From NCBI RefSeq assembly GCF_004766045.1, contig NZ_SPQQ01000010.1, positions 124,001 to 188,000 on the forward strand: DNA of 64,000 bases. The letters are read 5' to 3'. Below, one piece after another: positions 20,876 through 30,021 of this stretch (position 1 is its first letter; each line of letters begins with the position of its first letter). Below the pieces are notes generated by a model that saw only the letters and a program-made list of their open reading frames with translations, had not been told where the DNA came from and searched no databases. The position numbers and the translations under genes were made by a program. The stretch comes from Desulfosporosinus fructosivorans (lineage in GTDB: Bacteria > Bacillota > Desulfitobacteriia > Desulfitobacteriales > Desulfitobacteriaceae).

Positions 20876-22324
20876 CTACCCCAATTTTTGTATACCGACT
20901 TCAAGACGACGCAATGTTTCACCCTTACCTAAGAGTTCAGCTAGCTCAACGGCGCCCCCGGGAGTTGAAGCTTTTCCGGAAAGTGCAATACGAACAGGCC
21001 ATAATACTTGGCCGTTTTTCACCCCTAAGGTCGCCGCTAAAGTGGTCAGACATCCCTCGATCCCATCATGTCCCCATTGATTTAACAGCGAAAGTTCTTC
21101 CTTCGATGCCCTTAAATTATTTAAAGCGATTAATAAATCAGTTTTCATTTTTTTATTCAAATACAGCTGGGGGTCATAGTTAGGCAATTCCGCTAAAAAA
21201 TCGATCTTCTCAGGTATTTCTAATAAAATTTCCGTGCGGGGTTGCAGAAGTACGCTAACCTTTTTTAAATCAATTTCAGAATGAACTAGTTCCGTATAAT
21301 ATGGAACCGCCACTTGGTGGAAATCCTCCGTACTCATACGACGAAGATACTCACCGTTCATCCATTTTAGCTTGTTGATATCAAAAATCGCCGGTGATTT
21401 GCTTAATCCTTTTATTGAAAACTGCTCTCTTAAGTCATTTAATGTAAAGAACTCTTCATTGGTGCTAGGGCTCCACCCCAATAAAACAATATAGTTAATA
21501 ATTGCCTCTTTGAGGAACCCCTTTTCTATAAGATCTTGGAATGAGGCATCCCCCTCTCGCTTACTCAGCTTTTTTTCAGCGGTCTTCATAATTGGAGCTA
21601 CGTGAAGATAAGAAGGAATTTCCCAACCAAACGATTGATAAATGAGATTATATTTTGGAGTAGAGGACAGATATTCAGACCCTCTTACGACGTGAGTGAT
21701 TTCCATAAGATGGTCATCAATGACGTTCGCAAAATTATAGGTGGGCATCCCATCCGCTTTCAACAAAATTCCGTCAGTCAGCGTCTCGTTTTCTACAGTA
21801 ATTGTCCCGTAGACCAAATCCTCAAATGAAGTGGATCCTGTTTTAGGGACCTTTTGTCGAATTACATATGCCTCGTTGTTTTGAAGTCTGCTCTCAACTT
21901 CTTTGTTTGTGAGTATTTTACAAAATCCATCATACTCAAATGCTCCACTCTGAGATTCAGACCCTTTCCTAAGCTGGTCTAAGCGCTCCTTTGAGCAAAA
22001 GCAGTAATAAGCCCCCCCCAGCTCGACAAGTTTTTCAGCGTATTCTTTATAAATTTCTTTTCTTTCACTTTGAACATAGGGACCAAATGCTCCACCTATA
22101 TCTGGCCCTTCATCATAATTCAGATTCACCGACCGAAGCGTTTCGTAAATGACCTCTCTTGCGCCTTCTACATAACGTTCCTGGTCGGTATCCTCAATCC
22201 TTAGAATAAATGTTCCATTTTGAATCTTAGCTATTAAATACTCGTATATTGCAGTCCTCAAGTTTCCAATATGCATATAACCCGTTGGGCTCGGGGCAAA
22301 TCTCGTCCGAATTTCTTTACTCAT
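20876..22324 (-). CDS. gltX: Glutamyl-tRNA synthetase
   Basis: A class I synthetase charging tRNA-Glu (and, in most Firmicutes, also tRNA-Gln for later amidation). It starts MSKEIRTRFAPSPTGYMHIGN with the HIGH-type motif, has RIEDTD near residue 45, a zinc-type CFC around residue 107 and the KLSKREGD loop near residue 250. The ATG at 22324 has GGAGG seven bases upstream. It has the expected 482-residue length. By eye its codons are more A/T-rich than those of cysS and ispD. Between gltX and cysE lies the T-box promoter, so cysES is separately controlled. Confidence 0.96.
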   Translation of the reverse strand: MSKEIRTRFAPSPTGYMHIGNLRTAIYEYLIAKIQNGTFILRIEDTDQERYVEGAREVIYETLRSVNLNYDEGPDIGGAFGPYVQSERKEIYKEYAEKLVELGGAYYCFCSKERLDQLRKGSESQSGAFEYDGFCKILTNKEVESRLQNNEAYVIRQKVPKTGSTSFEDLVYGTITVENETLTDGILLKADGMPTYNFANVIDDHLMEITHVVRGSEYLSSTPKYNLIYQSFGWEIPSYLHVAPIMKTAEKKLSKREGDASFQDLIEKGFLKEAIINYIVLLGWSPSTNEEFFTLNDLREQFSIKGLSKSPAIFDINKLKWMNGEYLRRMSTEDFHQVAVPYYTELVHSEIDLKKVSVLLQPRTEILLEIPEKIDFLAELPNYDPQLYLNKKMKTDLLIALNNLRASKEELSLLNQWGHDGIEGCLTTLAATLGVKNGQVLWPVRIALSGKASTPGGAVELAELLGKGETLRRLEVGIQKLG

Positions 22325-22363
22325 TTCCAATCCTCCGATTCTGTTTCTAAGTCACCGATTCAC

Positions 22364-22392
22364 TGCAAGGCAATTCATGAATCGCCCTTACA
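22364..22392. repeat. Dispersed palindromic repeat, copy 2 (degenerate)
   Basis: Imperfect palindrome TGCAAGGCAATTCATGAAT continuing CGCCCTTACA, with the same AATTCATGAAT core as copy 3. It lies in the ispF-gltX gap (22325-22486), which otherwise shows no gene. Confidence 0.6.
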
Positions 22393-22486
22393 GAAGAGCT
22401 TTCAGAAATTTTCTCTGCTCAACTTAAGGTGAACAAGTTCACTATACTCAAACTGATTCAGATTTCCCTTACTATATTTTCTAAGA

Positions 22487-22975
22487 TTAGCTCTCAAATC
22501 CTATTAAACACACAATGGCTTGAGAACTAATCCCTTCCTCTCGACCTTCAAATCCAAGGCGTTCAGTAGTCGTTGCCTTCACTGAAACACAGGATTCCTC
22601 AACTCTCAACACCTTAGCCATATTCATTCTCATGTCCATTATGTAAGGGGCCAATTTAGGGCGCTGCGCTACAATGATACTGTCAACATTTCCAACGCGA
22701 TAACCCTTTTCTTGAATGAGCCTTACAACATGTTCCAGCAAAGTAATACTGGAAATGCCCTGATACTGGGGATCATGATCCGGAAAATGAGCACCGATAT
22801 CCCCTAAGGCTAAAGCACCTAAAAGAGCATCCATGATTGCATGAATTAGAACATCCGCATCCGAGTGCCCAAGCAAACCTCGATCATAGGGGATTTCCAC
22901 CCCTCCCAGAATCAAAGGTCGCCCCTCAACTAAGGCGTGTACATCATAACCTATTCCAACTTTAATAAGTAACAC
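22487..22975 (-). CDS. ispF: 2-C-methyl-D-erythritol 2,4-cyclodiphosphate synthase
   Basis: IspF closes the cyclodiphosphate ring in the non-mevalonate isoprenoid pathway. The 162-residue protein contains GIGYDVH (metal-binding Asp and His), the [18 protein letters not shown] helix with the next metal and substrate residues, and the [18 protein letters not shown]-terminal motif. The start is taken as the GTG at 22975; its ribosome site is modest. It follows ispD across a 239-bp gap occupied by repeats. Confidence 0.96.
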   Translation of the reverse strand: MLLIKVGIGYDVHALVEGRPLILGGVEIPYDRGLLGHSDADVLIHAIMDALLGALALGDIGAHFPDHDPQYQGISSITLLEHVVRLIQEKGYRVGNVDSIIVAQRPKLAPYIMDMRMNMAKVLRVEESCVSVKATTTERLGFEGREEGISSQAIVCLIGFES

Positions 22976-23035
22976 CTACTTTCCGAATTCCCGAGACAAG
23001 CACGAGACGAGAGCGCAAGACAAGAGGGGGACACG

Positions 23036-23150
23036 CAAGACAAGGGGACGGTTCTCCTGTCTGACTTGAAAGGTTAGACAAGAGAACCGTCCCCTTGTCT
23101 TGTTCTTGTCTCATGACTTGGAGGGTTAGACAAAAGAACCGTCCCTCTGG
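23036..23150. repeat. GGGGACGGTTCTC-type repeat, one inverted pair plus one direct copy
   Basis: CAAGACAAGGGGACGG (starting 23036) and its reverse complement ending CCGTCCCCTTGTCTTG (to 23102) form a long stem with a short loop. A further direct copy of the right half, GACTTGGAGGGTTAGACAAA followed by AGAACCGTCCCTC, is at 23115-23150. The flanking 22976-23035 region holds shorter GACAAG fragments. This looks like a REP-type repeat between ispF and ispD; no gene is visible here. Confidence 0.8.
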
Positions 23151-23214
23151 CTTCCTCGAAGCCCCCTGTCGCTCTCCAGTCTTTCGCGCCTCTTATCTCA
23201 CACCTGCTCGAGCG

Positions 23215-23913
23215 TCACGCTTCACGCATTGCAAGAATTCGTTCAGCTAACCACAAATCATCAGGTGTAGTCACCTTAATATTCTCCTGTGAGCCTTCAA
23301 CCATCTGGACTGGATACCCCATCCACTCTAGCAAAGCGGCATCATCCGTGCCATAGTATCCAACTTTTTCCGCCTGATGATGCGCTTCCTCTAATATCCC
23401 TCGGTCAAAGATTTGAGGTGTTTGGACAGCTCGCAACCCTTCGCGTGGCGGGGTTTCGAGCACTTTACCAGATAGGTCTACTCTCTTTATCGTATCCTTT
23501 AGCTGGATGCCCATAATTGCAGCAGAAAACTCTTCAGTCTCTTCTAAGAATCGATGAAATGCTTGTAATGTCAAAAGGGGCCTCGCCCCATCATGAACCA
23601 CTACCCGTTGAATAGTGGAACTAAGAGCTTGAACCCCTGTACGAACGGAATCTTGGCGTTGCGCTCCCCCTTGAATTATCGCAACAACTTTAAGGAACTT
23701 ATGATGATAGACAAGTTCTTTAATAACAAGGAGATCGCTTTCCGCCCCTACAATAACAATTTCAGAAACATAACTGGATTCTTCGAAGAGTCTAACCGTA
23801 TGGACCAAGATAGGTTGTCCCCGTAGTAACAAAAATTGCTTGTTGAATCCGGCCCCCATCCGTTTGCCTTGACCTGCTGCAGGGATAACAATCCCAATCT
23901 CAGCCAATCGCAT
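23215..23913 (-). CDS. ispD: 2-C-methyl-D-erythritol 4-phosphate cytidylyltransferase
   Basis: IspD transfers CMP to methylerythritol phosphate in isoprenoid synthesis. It shows the nucleotide-binding signature IPAAGQGKRMG at residues 10-20, VVHDGARPLL near residue 103 and the C-terminal TTPDDLWLAERIL. Its start overlaps the upstream PIN/TRAM gene. The ATG at 23913 is only a base or so from GAGGTG, while a TTG two codons later (23907) has better spacing, so the true N-terminus may be two residues shorter. Confidence 0.95.
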   Translation of the reverse strand: MRLAEIGIVIPAAGQGKRMGAGFNKQFLLLRGQPILVHTVRLFEESSYVSEIVIVGAESDLLVIKELVYHHKFLKVVAIIQGGAQRQDSVRTGVQALSSTIQRVVVHDGARPLLTLQAFHRFLEETEEFSAAIMGIQLKDTIKRVDLSGKVLETPPREGLRAVQTPQIFDRGILEEAHHQAEKVGYYGTDDAALLEWMGYPVQMVEGSQENIKVTTPDDLWLAERILAMREA

Positions 23914-25063
23914 TCACCTCGTCAATTGTACGAAGGCCCATCGGCTTTTTTTCAAGAACACTTTTTGGCTTGGCAAAAATCATACGTCCAGCTGCGGTTT
24001 GCAGAACGCTCGTTACTAGAACTGTAACATTTTGTCCCATAAAGCGTCGTCCCGTGTCTACAACAATCATAGTTCCGTCATCCAGATAGGCTACGCCCTG
24101 GCCCGGTTCTTTTCCTTCTTTCATAACTTGAACTAACATTTCTTCGCCGGGTAAAACTATCGGTTTAAGGGCATTGGCCAATTCATTGATGTTTAAAACC
24201 TTAACCCCTTGTAGTTCAGCCACTTTGTTAAGATTATAGTCATTTGTCAAAAGGGGCGACCCTAAAACTTGCCCCAAGCGCACTAGTTTACTATCAACTT
24301 CATTAATATCATCAAAGTCTTGTTCATGAATATGAACTTTGATTGCCGTTTCCTTGGAGATCTGATTGAGTATATCAAGGCCTCTACGCCCTCGATTTCG
24401 TTTGAGCAAGTCCGAAGAATCTGCGATATGTCGAAGCTCCTCTAGGACGAATCCTGGAATGAGTAATACTCCTTCTACAAACCCAGTTTTGACAATGTCT
24501 GCAATCCGACCATCAATAATTACGCTGGTATCAAGAATTTTATAATTCACCCGCTCAATAGGGGCGTCCACTTTAGTTTCCTTATTTTTGTCTGTTTTTT
24601 CCGCCTTATCTCCACGAAATTTCGGTAAGAAGCTGAGAAAACCCACGACATCCTCTTTCCGCTTCATGCCAATCGTCAAACCCAAATAACCCAAGAGAAT
24701 GCTTAGTAAAACCGCCAAAATTGGTCCAAAAAATTGTATGTCGCGAAATGAATTACTAAATAAACTTGAAATAATAAGTCCTATGATTCCCCCAACGGCT
24801 CCACTCATAAGATCATGTGTTGGGACCCGGGTTAAACGTGAATCTATCCATCTCATTAAGGAAAGAAAAGAACGAATACTAACTGGAGCAATTAAAAATC
24901 CGATAACAGCAAATAAAACAACCATCGCGGCATAGGTCCAAACAGGAGAAATATTCCATCCTAAGGATTGTAAAAGATTGAGGCGTAAAAATAAATAACT
25001 TAGATAAAATCCAAACGCCCCTACTAACAGAGTGATGATCCCGCGTATTAAGTTGCGAATCAT
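23900..25063 (-). CDS. PIN/TRAM domain membrane protein (YacL-like)
   Basis: A homologue of Bacillus YacL. The first ~115 residues hold four hydrophobic segments, followed by a charged linker, a PIN domain starting at DTSVIIDGRIADIVKTG (around residue 180) with conserved acidic residues typical of PIN nucleases, and a C-terminal TRAM domain (GQGVAYLDDGTMIVVD). This suggests a membrane-anchored RNA-binding nuclease; the true substrate is unknown to me. Two adjacent ATGs are possible, and 25063 is best spaced from GGAGG. It overlaps ispD, as in Bacillus. Confidence 0.9.
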   Translation of the reverse strand: MIRNLIRGIITLLVGAFGFYLSYLFLRLNLLQSLGWNISPVWTYAAMVVLFAVIGFLIAPVSIRSFLSLMRWIDSRLTRVPTHDLMSGAVGGIIGLIISSLFSNSFRDIQFFGPILAVLLSILLGYLGLTIGMKRKEDVVGFLSFLPKFRGDKAEKTDKNKETKVDAPIERVNYKILDTSVIIDGRIADIVKTGFVEGVLLIPGFVLEELRHIADSSDLLKRNRGRRGLDILNQISKETAIKVHIHEQDFDDINEVDSKLVRLGQVLGSPLLTNDYNLNKVAELQGVKVLNINELANALKPIVLPGEEMLVQVMKEGKEPGQGVAYLDDGTMIVVDTGRRFMGQNVTVLVTSVLQTAAGRMIFAKPKSVLEKKPMGLRTIDEVNAIG

Positions 25064-25279
25064 CATTTCACCTCCTTTTTTACCTATTGTGACTAAAAGT
25101 CTTTCCAATTATACTTTACATTAGTATATAATTTCAAGTAAAGGATATTTAAGTATATTTTCGACTTCCAATAGGACTTTTTTTGTTTACATAACACAGA
25201 AAGTATATGTCTTCTTGTGCCTAAGTGCAACTAGAAGACCAAACTCTATACATAAAAAACACATTTCGACGTATTGCGG

Positions 25280-25762
25280 CTACGCTAAAACTAAAGCCTT
25301 TACAAGCCATTGTCTTACATCTGCTTCTTCTGATCCCTCTGTCAACACGAGTTCACTGATTAAAATTTGGCATGCATTCTCATACATCTTTTTCTCTCCA
25401 GTAGAAAGGCCTTTTTCATTATCCCTTTGAGCGAGGCTACGCACAACATTGGCAACTTCAAAAATATTGCCACTCTTGATCTTTTCCAAGTTCGCACGAT
25501 AGCGTCGGTTCCATGCTAATGTGGCAGCCGTGTCTTTAGTTCTTAGTACTTCTAACACATCTTTAACCATAGTCGGAGAAATTACTTGCCGTAAACCTAA
25601 GTTCTCCACATTGTTTAAGGGAATAAACAATTTCATATTCCCTACTGGTAAATGCATGACATAATATTGGTGCTTTTCCCCGAGAACTTCACGCTCTTCA
25701 ATCGATTCAATAATACCGGCACCATGCATCGGATATACAACTTTGTCACCAACCTTAAACAT
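25280..25762 (-). CDS. carD: CarD/CdnL/TRCF-family transcriptional regulator
   Basis: CarD-family proteins bind the RNA polymerase beta subunit through an N-terminal domain and stabilise open promoters, often at rRNA genes. The 160 residues start MFKVGDKVVYPMHGAGII, the RNA-polymerase-interaction domain, followed by a helical C-terminal part with conserved Trp (LAWNRRYRANLEKI). The position upstream of the PIN/TRAM gene and ispDF is conserved in Firmicutes. It is divergent from the plus-strand gene at 25946, with about 180 bp between them. Confidence 0.93.
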   Translation of the reverse strand: MFKVGDKVVYPMHGAGIIESIEEREVLGEKHQYYVMHLPVGNMKLFIPLNNVENLGLRQVISPTMVKDVLEVLRTKDTAATLAWNRRYRANLEKIKSGNIFEVANVVRSLAQRDNEKGLSTGEKKMYENACQILISELVLTEGSEEADVRQWLVKALVLA

Positions 25763-25883
25763 TTAGCCACCCCCTTATATCTTATTATAGCAAGGAACAA
25801 AGCCCGGGTCAAAATTTTAAAATTATATCATACAAGTCTTAAGGCTGTCAATTTCCCTTTTTATCCCTTAATCCTCTTGAAAA

Positions 25884-25913
25884 TTGACAATAGCCTAGCC
25901 GTCTCGTTATAAT
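25884..25913 (+). promoter_or_regulatory. Consensus sigma-A promoter for the 25946 gene
   Basis: TTGACA (25884-25889), 18-bp spacer, TATAAT (25908-25913). Both hexamers match the consensus. It reads away from carD. Confidence 0.85.
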
Positions 25914-25945
25914 AGAGTAGGCAGAAAGGAGTGAGGATAGCACAC

Positions 25946-26338
25946 ATGGAACAACTCACTGACCAATTCCAAAGCACTGTAAAATCCCTGTTAATCCGTC
26001 ATCAAAGTATTTTGGATATCCTGTCTAAAGGACAAGAAACGTCTGCGCGTGTTAACCGTGCCGTTGTTAAATCGGTGACAAGTTGCGGTTGCCATTCAGT
26101 CAATGCGCAAAAGAAACCCATACCGCCAGATGCCAACCTTGCTGATCTCAAAGAACTCTTGAACAGCCAACTCGAAGGCTTTATTTGCGATAACTGCCGA
26201 GACATCATAGAAGCGGAATTAGGCAAGCAGCTCTTTTACATAGCAGCTCTATCCAATGCCTTAGATATCTCGCTGACTGATGTACTAGACCACGAGAACA
26301 AAAAACTTCAGACTTTAACAATTTTCAACTTGACCTAA
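25946..26338 (+). CDS. Conserved clostridial protein with CGCH and CxNC motifs, function unknown
   Basis: I recognise this as a type of protein found beside carD in clostridial genomes but cannot name a function. The 130-residue product is mostly helical, with SCGCHSVNAQKK near residue 47 and CDNCRDIIEAELGKQLFYIA near residue 82; the two Cys pairs could bind a metal. The C-terminal part ISLTDVLDHENKKLQTLTIFNL is amphipathic. The ATG at 25946 follows GTGAGGATAG. It has a perfect sigma-A promoter upstream and an intrinsic terminator downstream, so it is a single-gene unit, one of few on the plus strand in this part. Confidence 0.8.
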   Translation: MEQLTDQFQSTVKSLLIRHQSILDILSKGQETSARVNRAVVKSVTSCGCHSVNAQKKPIPPDANLADLKELLNSQLEGFICDNCRDIIEAELGKQLFYIAALSNALDISLTDVLDHENKKLQTLTIFNLT

Positions 26339-26375
26339 GTCACCCCCCCAATATGTAATAATGATTTAAGTCTTT

Positions 26376-26397
26376 AAGCTCCTGCAGTGCAGGAGCT
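26376..26397 (+). terminator. Intrinsic terminator after the 25946 gene
   Basis: AAGCTCCTG / CAGGAGCTT stem with a short loop, followed by TTTATATTAT, 38 bp after the stop codon. Confidence 0.85.
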
Positions 26398-26441
26398 TTT
26401 ATATTATACCACTTATCCAAGAATGCTATGAATTATTAATA

Positions 26442-28586
26442 TTATCCAATCAAGGAAATTATTAATAATCGAGAACTTTTTAGATACTTTAAGGCCCCAT
26501 TGATATCAAGTTCACTCATGAAATGCATTTTTCTTTGCAACTCACCTGTCAAATAAGGCGAGTATTTTGTTACCAGCCACTCATTTTCCCGGATAAAGAA
26601 AACAAGATCCGAGTCCTCCCAAGTTTGCTTTTGGATCTTTTCGATAAGATCTTGAAAGTCGACATGCCTAGGCAAAACAATACGTTCTATTTGACTCGGT
26701 CTGCGTTTGATATCTAACCCAGATACAGCTCTGAGCATCCAGATCAACGTATTGCAAATTACAGTTCCTACGTAAGGTTCAAATACCAGAGCATCACGAA
26801 CCTCCCAAACAACACGCTGATTTGAAGATACATGATATAAGGAATACTTTTTCCTTGCACCCGCGAGACACTCGCTAGCGTTGTCATCAAGATATTGAAA
26901 TTGATCTTCCGAACACAATACCTCATACATTGTTTCTGCAATTTTACGATTGATCTTACCTGGATCACTCAGATACTTTGGTTTCTTAGCATTCACGGCA
27001 GTGTGGACAAAAATCTTATTCTTTTTGGAATCCATTTCCTTAATCGTCCATAATTTCCCTGCTAAGATGACGTTTTCCCCAATATCAAACCTTACCCCTC
27101 GATCGAGTTGACCGATCTTGCGCATGCCACAGTATACATCATAATATGAAGCCATCATGAATACTGAGTAGAAATCTTTCCCTCTTAACAATCGCTCTCC
27201 CTCGAGCCCTACAATATACTCATTGAGTCCAGGAACAACCTCCAACATTTCCGTACTCACCATATGCTCAATTAGGCTTACTAAGTCCTTCTTGGGAAGT
27301 TTATAAAAGGTCGCATTATTTTCGAGGGCATGAAGGAGCCTGCTCCAAGTTACACCATTGTACTCCTGACAGAGAGAGATGATCTGGTGGAAGGCAATAT
27401 CATAGGGTGCAGGACAACCCACAGCTGGCTCAATCCAGCCTTCTAGCAAGAGCTTCATGACGGCAATAGACTGTATCAGGCTGTCTTCACGGGTCGTATA
27501 CATCTGAAGGATCTGAGCATCCTCTTGTTTTCTGCCAGAACGTCCAATGCGTTGCTTAAGAGAGGAAACCGTAAAGGTCGTATCCAGTTGACAGACAAGA
27601 TCAAGCGCTCCTATATCTATGCCGAGTTCGAGAGAACTAGTACAGACAATACTTTGGGGGGTCTTTGAGGTTGCCAACCTTTTCTCCACGTACTCTCTTT
27701 CTGCTTTGTCGATTGAGGAGTGATAAGCAAAGTACCCTTCTTGGATTCCCTCCTTTTCCGCCAAACGGTTAAGCATGACTGTCGTTTCTTCCACCGTGCC
27801 TCTACTATTGCAAAAGATCAGAGATTGATAGTCTCGAGTAACCTCTCTCAGGTCTTCTAAGAGCTCTAAGGGCATTTTCCCGTCCTTTCCAGCCGGAAAA
27901 TGCAATAAGGAATACTGAAGTTCCTTGTCCTCGTCAGAGACTTCGACCACTTCAACCTCTTCAGGATGATGAGGATTAACCCATTGTTTGATGAGGTTAA
28001 AATTTCGGATGGTTGCCGATAAACCTATGATACGTGGTTGAACCCTTGTATACGAATACATCCTTGATAACAGAGAACGTAGTTGCGCCCCTCGCCGAGA
28101 ATCGAGAAACGAGTGGATTTCATCAATCACGATGAATTCTATCCCCTGGAAAAGGGGTAATAAATGTCCAGTCTTGTTAATAAACAAGCTTTCTAGGGAT
28201 TCAGGCGTGATCTGAAGTATTCCGGAAGGATTTTTAAGGAGTTTGTTTTTTTGACTTTGCCCTACATCCCCATGCCAACGATGAATGTTTATCTCACTGT
28301 TTTGGCATAAGCGTTCAATCCGTTCAAATTGGTTATTGATTAACGCTTTAAGGGGAGAAATATAGAGTACCTTCAGCTCCGCCTGGGCACGATCTTCTAT
28401 CTTAGTGATAATAGGTAGAAAAGCCGCTTCGGTTTTTCCCGAAGCTGTGTTTGCAGAAACTATGATATCTGATTCCGTCTGCATGATCAGCGGGATCGTT
28501 TGATCCTGAACCGAGGTGAAATTTTCCCATTTCATAGCCCAGATCCGTTGTTGCATTTTCTCTGATAAAAGCTTAAAGGTATCCAC
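26442..28586 (-). CDS. Lhr-like DEAD/DEAH superfamily II helicase
   Basis: A 714-residue helicase of the Lhr type. The Walker A motif ANTASGKTE is at residues 45-53 (a TASGKTE form typical of this family), DEIH at 155-158, SATI near residue 193, and motif VI QRIGRSGR near residue 350. About 330 residues follow the two RecA-like domains, as in Lhr proteins. It is the last gene of a three-gene group with a BrxD-like ATPase and a TerB-N protein. Lhr-like helicases of this kind are also part of some BREX systems (BrxHI), but no PglX or PglZ is in this window. The substrate is probably DNA or an RNA-DNA hybrid; the role in defence is inference. Confidence 0.88.
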   Translation of the reverse strand: MDTFKLLSEKMQQRIWAMKWENFTSVQDQTIPLIMQTESDIIVSANTASGKTEAAFLPIITKIEDRAQAELKVLYISPLKALINNQFERIERLCQNSEINIHRWHGDVGQSQKNKLLKNPSGILQITPESLESLFINKTGHLLPLFQGIEFIVIDEIHSFLDSRRGAQLRSLLSRMYSYTRVQPRIIGLSATIRNFNLIKQWVNPHHPEEVEVVEVSDEDKELQYSLLHFPAGKDGKMPLELLEDLREVTRDYQSLIFCNSRGTVEETTVMLNRLAEKEGIQEGYFAYHSSIDKAEREYVEKRLATSKTPQSIVCTSSLELGIDIGALDLVCQLDTTFTVSSLKQRIGRSGRKQEDAQILQMYTTREDSLIQSIAVMKLLLEGWIEPAVGCPAPYDIAFHQIISLCQEYNGVTWSRLLHALENNATFYKLPKKDLVSLIEHMVSTEMLEVVPGLNEYIVGLEGERLLRGKDFYSVFMMASYYDVYCGMRKIGQLDRGVRFDIGENVILAGKLWTIKEMDSKKNKIFVHTAVNAKKPKYLSDPGKINRKIAETMYEVLCSEDQFQYLDDNASECLAGARKKYSLYHVSSNQRVVWEVRDALVFEPYVGTVICNTLIWMLRAVSGLDIKRRPSQIERIVLPRHVDFQDLIEKIQKQTWEDSDLVFFIRENEWLVTKYSPYLTGELQRKMHFMSELDINGALKYLKSSRLLIISLIG

Positions 28587-28657
28587 GATATTCCAACCCC
28601 CATTTTACCCTACGATCTACAACGTTTGTTGCTCATTAATTCAGTTGTTCCTATACG

Positions 28658-28691
28658 TTTGTAGGGACAATTCATGAATTGTCCCTACAAA
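28658..28691. repeat. Dispersed palindromic repeat, copy 3 (perfect)
   Basis: A perfect 34-bp palindrome: TTTGTAGGGACAATTCA followed by its reverse complement. It directly abuts the stop codon of the BrxD-like ATPase gene and lies in the gap before the helicase gene, where its RNA would form a strong hairpin. Confidence 0.95.
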
Positions 28692-30017
28692 CTAAATCTT
28701 TGTTGAACTAAACCGGCTTACTACCGGGTTTTTAGGAGGCAGAGATTTCGCATTTTCCTGTTCTCCAAAGATCTTCGAGCGATCAAACCCTGGATTCTGC
28801 TGCAATATATTTAATCCACCAATAAAGGTTCGAATGATATCACTTGTTGTTAAATTTTCTAAAGCTCCAGGTCTTGAATATTCCCGAATGATAAACGAAC
28901 GGATTTCTTCTCCACTAACCTTGAGTTCATAGTCATAATGGAATGCATGGATTTCTACCAGGTTCTTGAGCAAGAGGTACAACTCTTCCTGTTTAAGAGG
29001 GGTGAGCTTAATCACGGGTTGAGATAAGTCCCTGAACTCATTACTTTCAAACTTATTTAGGACTAGTCTTCGTTTGATGGCTTCATAACTATAAAGCCCT
29101 CTCCGTTCGTCTTCGAGAAACTCAGGGGTGCCACTAAAAATGATATACAGACCTGAGACATTGCCTTGTAGTGTATCGTTAAAAATCTTGAGAATAGTCT
29201 CGTAATTCTTATCTCTAGATTGTGGATGGGTTATTTTATAAAGGTTAATGGCCTCATCAAAATTGACGACCAAACCAGAATACCCGATTTGGCGGACGAA
29301 CTGAGCTATGACCTTAATATAATCATAAAAGTTAGAGTCATCAATAATGTCTCTGACTCCTAGATCCCCTCTAGCCTCAGTTTTAGTCGAATATTCCCCC
29401 CGTAACCAACGCAGTGCGTTGCGCTGTAGAGAATTGTTATCTTCTACAAAGCCCTTAAAATATTGCATTAGGACTCGTACGAAATCAAATCCACCCACGA
29501 GTCGATCCATTTTATTTGCTGTCTCCGCAATCTCGTTTTCCACATCAATAATAAATTGTGGATTATCATACGCTACAGACCCATACCCTTTTTCTTGCAT
29601 GGTTTTGGTCTGTACGTCACTGATCCATTGATCCAAAATCATAGGCATTGCATTTCCATCGGGAGAAGTAGCCACCGCTAGATTTTTCATCATTTCTGAG
29701 TAAGTAGCCACCGCCTTACCCTCAGAGCCATACAGTCGGCGATTGGCATCAAAATCAACCTTGCCGACCACGAATTTTTCACTAAAGGCAACTTGTTGGA
29801 TTAAGGCTTGCAGAAACGTTTTACCCGAACCAAAGGGTCCAATAATAAATTTAATAACCGAGGCTCCGTCCTTCACAGTCTCTAAATCTTTCAAGATTTG
29901 AGTAGCCTCTTCTTTGCGCCCGACCATAATATGCTCCAGACCCCTATTAGGGACAACTCCGCCATAGAGTGAGTTTAGAATTGCTGTTGAATCTTTTTTA
30001 CGAAGTTTTCCTGCCAC
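28692..30017 (-). CDS. BrxD-like ATP-binding protein (BREX-type ATPase family)
   Basis: A 441-residue P-loop ATPase. Walker A GPFGSGKT is at residues 60-67, followed by a long region with a Walker B-like hydrophobic strand and acidic residues in LVVNFDEAINLYK (around residue 252) and a sensor-type IIFSGTPEFLED. The N-terminal GVVPNRGLEHIMVGR and the overall pattern match the DUF2791/BrxC-BrxD family. I start it at a GTG (30017) with GAGGAGG nine bases upstream, four bases after the TerB-N gene stop, so the two are translationally linked. Its likely role is an ATP-driven partner of the helicase; the cellular target is unknown. Confidence 0.85.
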   Translation of the reverse strand: MAGKLRKKDSTAILNSLYGGVVPNRGLEHIMVGRKEEATQILKDLETVKDGASVIKFIIGPFGSGKTFLQALIQQVAFSEKFVVGKVDFDANRRLYGSEGKAVATYSEMMKNLAVATSPDGNAMPMILDQWISDVQTKTMQEKGYGSVAYDNPQFIIDVENEIAETANKMDRLVGGFDFVRVLMQYFKGFVEDNNSLQRNALRWLRGEYSTKTEARGDLGVRDIIDDSNFYDYIKVIAQFVRQIGYSGLVVNFDEAINLYKITHPQSRDKNYETILKIFNDTLQGNVSGLYIIFSGTPEFLEDERRGLYSYEAIKRRLVLNKFESNEFRDLSQPVIKLTPLKQEELYLLLKNLVEIHAFHYDYELKVSGEEIRSFIIREYSRPGALENLTTSDIIRTFIGGLNILQQNPGFDRSKIFGEQENAKSLPPKNPVVSRFSSTKI

Positions 30018-30021
30018 GAAT

